Origin: Duganella levis
GTDB lineage: Bacteria; Pseudomonadota; Gammaproteobacteria; Burkholderiales; Burkholderiaceae_D
Assembly: GCF_009857605.1 (NCBI RefSeq)
Contig: NZ_WWCT01000011.1
Location: forward strand, 1 to 64,000
Direction of reading: 5' to 3'
Length of the DNA: 64,000 bases
The translations under genes were made by a program, and so were the position numbers. The first letter of the stretch is position 1. Each line of letters opens with the position of its first letter. Below, piece after piece: positions 62,497 through 64,000 of this stretch. Under the pieces are notes generated by a model. It made no database searches, was not told where the DNA came from, and worked only from the letters and a program-made list of their open reading frames with translations.

Positions 62497-63372
62497 TTAA
62501 ACCGCTGCCGCACCGGCGACGATTTCGGAGAGTTCTTTGGTAATTGCAGCCTGGCGGGTCTTGTTGTAGATCAGCTTCAATTCGCCGATCACGCTACCCG
62601 CGTTGTCGCTGGCCGCCTTCATCGCCACCATCCGCGCCGATTGCTCGGACGCCAGGTTTTCCGCCACCGACTGGTACACCAGCGCTTCTACATAGCGCTC
62701 CAGCAGTTCGTCGATCACAGTTGCTGCATCCGGCTCGTAGATGTAATCCCAGTTGTGATTACCTTCGTCAGCCTGCTTGGTTGCAGCCGGCAGGGGCAGC
62801 AGTTGCTGGACCACCGGTTCCTGTTTCATCGTGTTGATGAACTTGGTGTAGCACAGGTAAACCGCATCGACCTCGCCATTCTGGAATTTCTCCAGCATGA
62901 CTTTTACCGGGCCGATCAGTTTTTCCAGGTGCGGGGTGTCGCCGATCTGGGTGACTTGCGCAACCACCGGCACGCCGACGCGATTCAGGAAACCCAAACC
63001 TTTATTACCAATCGCCACTGCAGCAATCTTGTTGCCAGCGGCTTCCAGCTCACGCGATTTGTTCGTCACCAGACGCAGGATATTGGTGTTCATGCCGCCG
63101 CACAGACCTTTGTCGGTCGTGACCACGATGAAACCAATCGCCTTCGCCGTTTCCTTGGCTTCATCGGCCAGGAACGGGTGCGTGTACTCTGGGTTTGCGT
63201 TGGCCAGATTTGCAGCGATGTTACGAACTTTCTCACTGTAGGGACGGGCGGCGCGCATACGATCCTGCGCTTTGCGCATTTTCGATGCGGCAACCATTTC
63301 CATCGCCTTGGTGATCTTCTTCGTATTTTCTACGCTTTTGATCTTGCCACGTATCTCTTTGCCTACTGCCAT
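62497..63372 (-). CDS. atpG: F1Fo ATP synthase gamma subunit
   Basis: The 291-residue rotor shaft. The N-terminal helix [20 protein letters not shown] and the conserved C-terminal [19 protein letters not shown] form the antiparallel coiled coil. [13 protein letters not shown] is the typical Rossmann-like portion. AGGAG upstream supports the start. Confidence 0.98.
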   Translation of the reverse strand: MAVGKEIRGKIKSVENTKKITKAMEMVAASKMRKAQDRMRAARPYSEKVRNIAANLANANPEYTHPFLADEAKETAKAIGFIVVTTDKGLCGGMNTNILRLVTNKSRELEAAGNKIAAVAIGNKGLGFLNRVGVPVVAQVTQIGDTPHLEKLIGPVKVMLEKFQNGEVDAVYLCYTKFINTMKQEPVVQQLLPLPAATKQADEGNHNWDYIYEPDAATVIDELLERYVEALVYQSVAENLASEQSARMVAMKAASDNAGSVIGELKLIYNKTRQAAITKELSEIVAGAAAV

Positions 63373-63397
63373 GAGTCCTTACTCCTTCTGCGCTGAA

Positions 63398-63417
63398 GGC
63401 GCTCCCGGGGGAGCGCC
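63398..63417 (-). ncRNA. intercistronic hairpin atpA-atpG
   Basis: A perfect nine-base inverted repeat, GGCGCTCCC and GGGAGCGCC, lies in the 52-base gap between atpA and atpG. No U-run follows. It may be a processing or stability element; this is inference. Confidence 0.5.
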
Positions 63418-63424
63418 AAGCACC

Positions 63425-64000
63425 TTAAAATGCGCCGGATTTCTTGAAGTCGGCAATGGCGGCCGACAGCGTTGCTTCGCCGTCTTTGTCCAGTTGCTTC
63501 GACGATTCAATCTTCGACAGCAGGTCAGCTTGTTTGGTCTTCAGGTACGCATGCAGGCCGGCTTCGAACGACAGCACTTTCTTGACTTCGACATCATCCA
63601 GGTAGCCCTTGTTCACTGCGAACAGCGAAGCGGCCATCAGGGAGATCGACAGTGGCGAGTACTGTTTCTGTTTCAGCAGTTCGGTCACGCGGGCACCGCG
63701 GTCCAGCTGCTTACGGGTCGACTCATCCAGGTCCGAAGCGAACTGCGCGAACGCAGCCAGTTCACGGTACTGGGCCAAGTCGGTACGGATACCGCCCGAC
63801 AGGTTTTTGATGACCTTGGTCTGAGCAGCACCACCGACGCGCGACACCGAGATACCGGCGTTAATCGCAGGACGGATACCGGCGTTGAACAGCGAGGTTT
63901 CCAGGAAGATCTGGCCGTCGGTAATCGAAATCACGTTGGTTGGCACGAAGGCCGACACGTCACCCGCCTGGGTTTCGATAATTGGCAGCGCGGTCAGCGA
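63425..64000 (-). CDS. atpA: F1Fo ATP synthase alpha subunit (C-terminal fragment)
   Basis: The gene enters from the right edge, so only about 190 C-terminal residues are seen. [20 protein letters not shown] sequence (here [20 protein letters not shown]) and the arginine of the alpha-beta interface are clear. It ends in the helical C-terminal domain. It lies upstream of atpG in the standard gene order. Confidence 0.97.
   Translation of the reverse strand, partial: SLTALPIIETQAGDVSAFVPTNVISITDGQIFLETSLFNAGIRPAINAGISVSRVGGAAQTKVIKNLSGGIRTDLAQYRELAAFAQFASDLDESTRKQLDRGARVTELLKQKQYSPLSISLMAASLFAVNKGYLDDVEVKKVLSFEAGLHAYLKTKQADLLSKIESSKQLDKDGEATLSAAIADFKKSGAF

Overview
The window reads as a high-GC, very gene-dense chromosomal segment from a betaproteobacterium, most probably of the family Oxalobacteraceae (Massilia/Duganella/Rugamonas type). 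This rests on protein character: Kup, EttA, SlmA, ArgB and ATP synthase sequences of betaproteobacterial type, PHB-related esterases, a liv-type importer next to acyl-CoA ligases, and the atpAGDC gene order. The genus is an inference. There is no phage, insertion sequence, CRISPR array or rRNA. No gene-free stretch exceeds 300 bases; the longest gaps (about 230 bases at 10488-10718, about 215 at 8668-8881 and about 210 at 3136-3342 and 60375-60584) are noted where they hold something.

Layout. 1-14950: the tail of an ABC permease, a two-domain FKBP lipoprotein, the potassium importer Kup, RarD, a secreted CocE-type hydrolase, EttA, an outer-membrane barrel protein, an AlkB dioxygenase, a small molybdopterin-fold protein, and a minus-strand run from Xaa-Pro aminopeptidase to DUF2520. 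15032-15612: an AT-rich HigBA toxin-antitoxin pair whose toxin gene carries a one-base frameshift. 15683-24626: a Crp/Fnr regulator divergent from a seven-gene operon (acyl-CoA synthetase, complete branched-chain-amino-acid-type ABC importer, PaaK-like protein), with inverted repeats between the two units. 24664-36769: purine salvage, a quinone oxidoreductase with divergent LysR regulator, a TPR protein, a membrane-bound AraC regulator, an amidohydrolase, a nitronate monooxygenase, an MBL hydrolase, a CopG regulator with an obvious operator and its esterase, a repeat-built coiled-coil membrane protein, and argB. 36817-46916: tRNA-Thr(GGT), a TraB-family protein, an HAD nucleotidase, SlmA, a PabB-PabC fusion, an FtrA-like regulator and rhodanese, glutathione peroxidase, a second PHB depolymerase, GabD and PPK2.

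46929-53582 is the most distinctive region. It is a divergent cluster with a Tat-type FAD oxidoreductase and a membrane-embedded spermidine-synthase-like enzyme on the minus strand. On the plus strand are a DUF350 membrane protein, an SPFH/SHOCT protein, a double zinc-ribbon/DUF4178 membrane protein, a 58-residue glycine-rich peptide and an S-adenosylmethionine decarboxylase. Translational overlaps tie the members together. The set looks like a membrane-associated polyamine-producing or polyamine-modifying system of unknown purpose.

55840-60374 holds a second candidate system: a CsgG/LpoB-like lipoprotein with three exported proteins that I cannot assign to a known function. The window closes with the distal end of the F1Fo ATP synthase operon (atpA partial, atpG, atpD, atpC) and its terminator.
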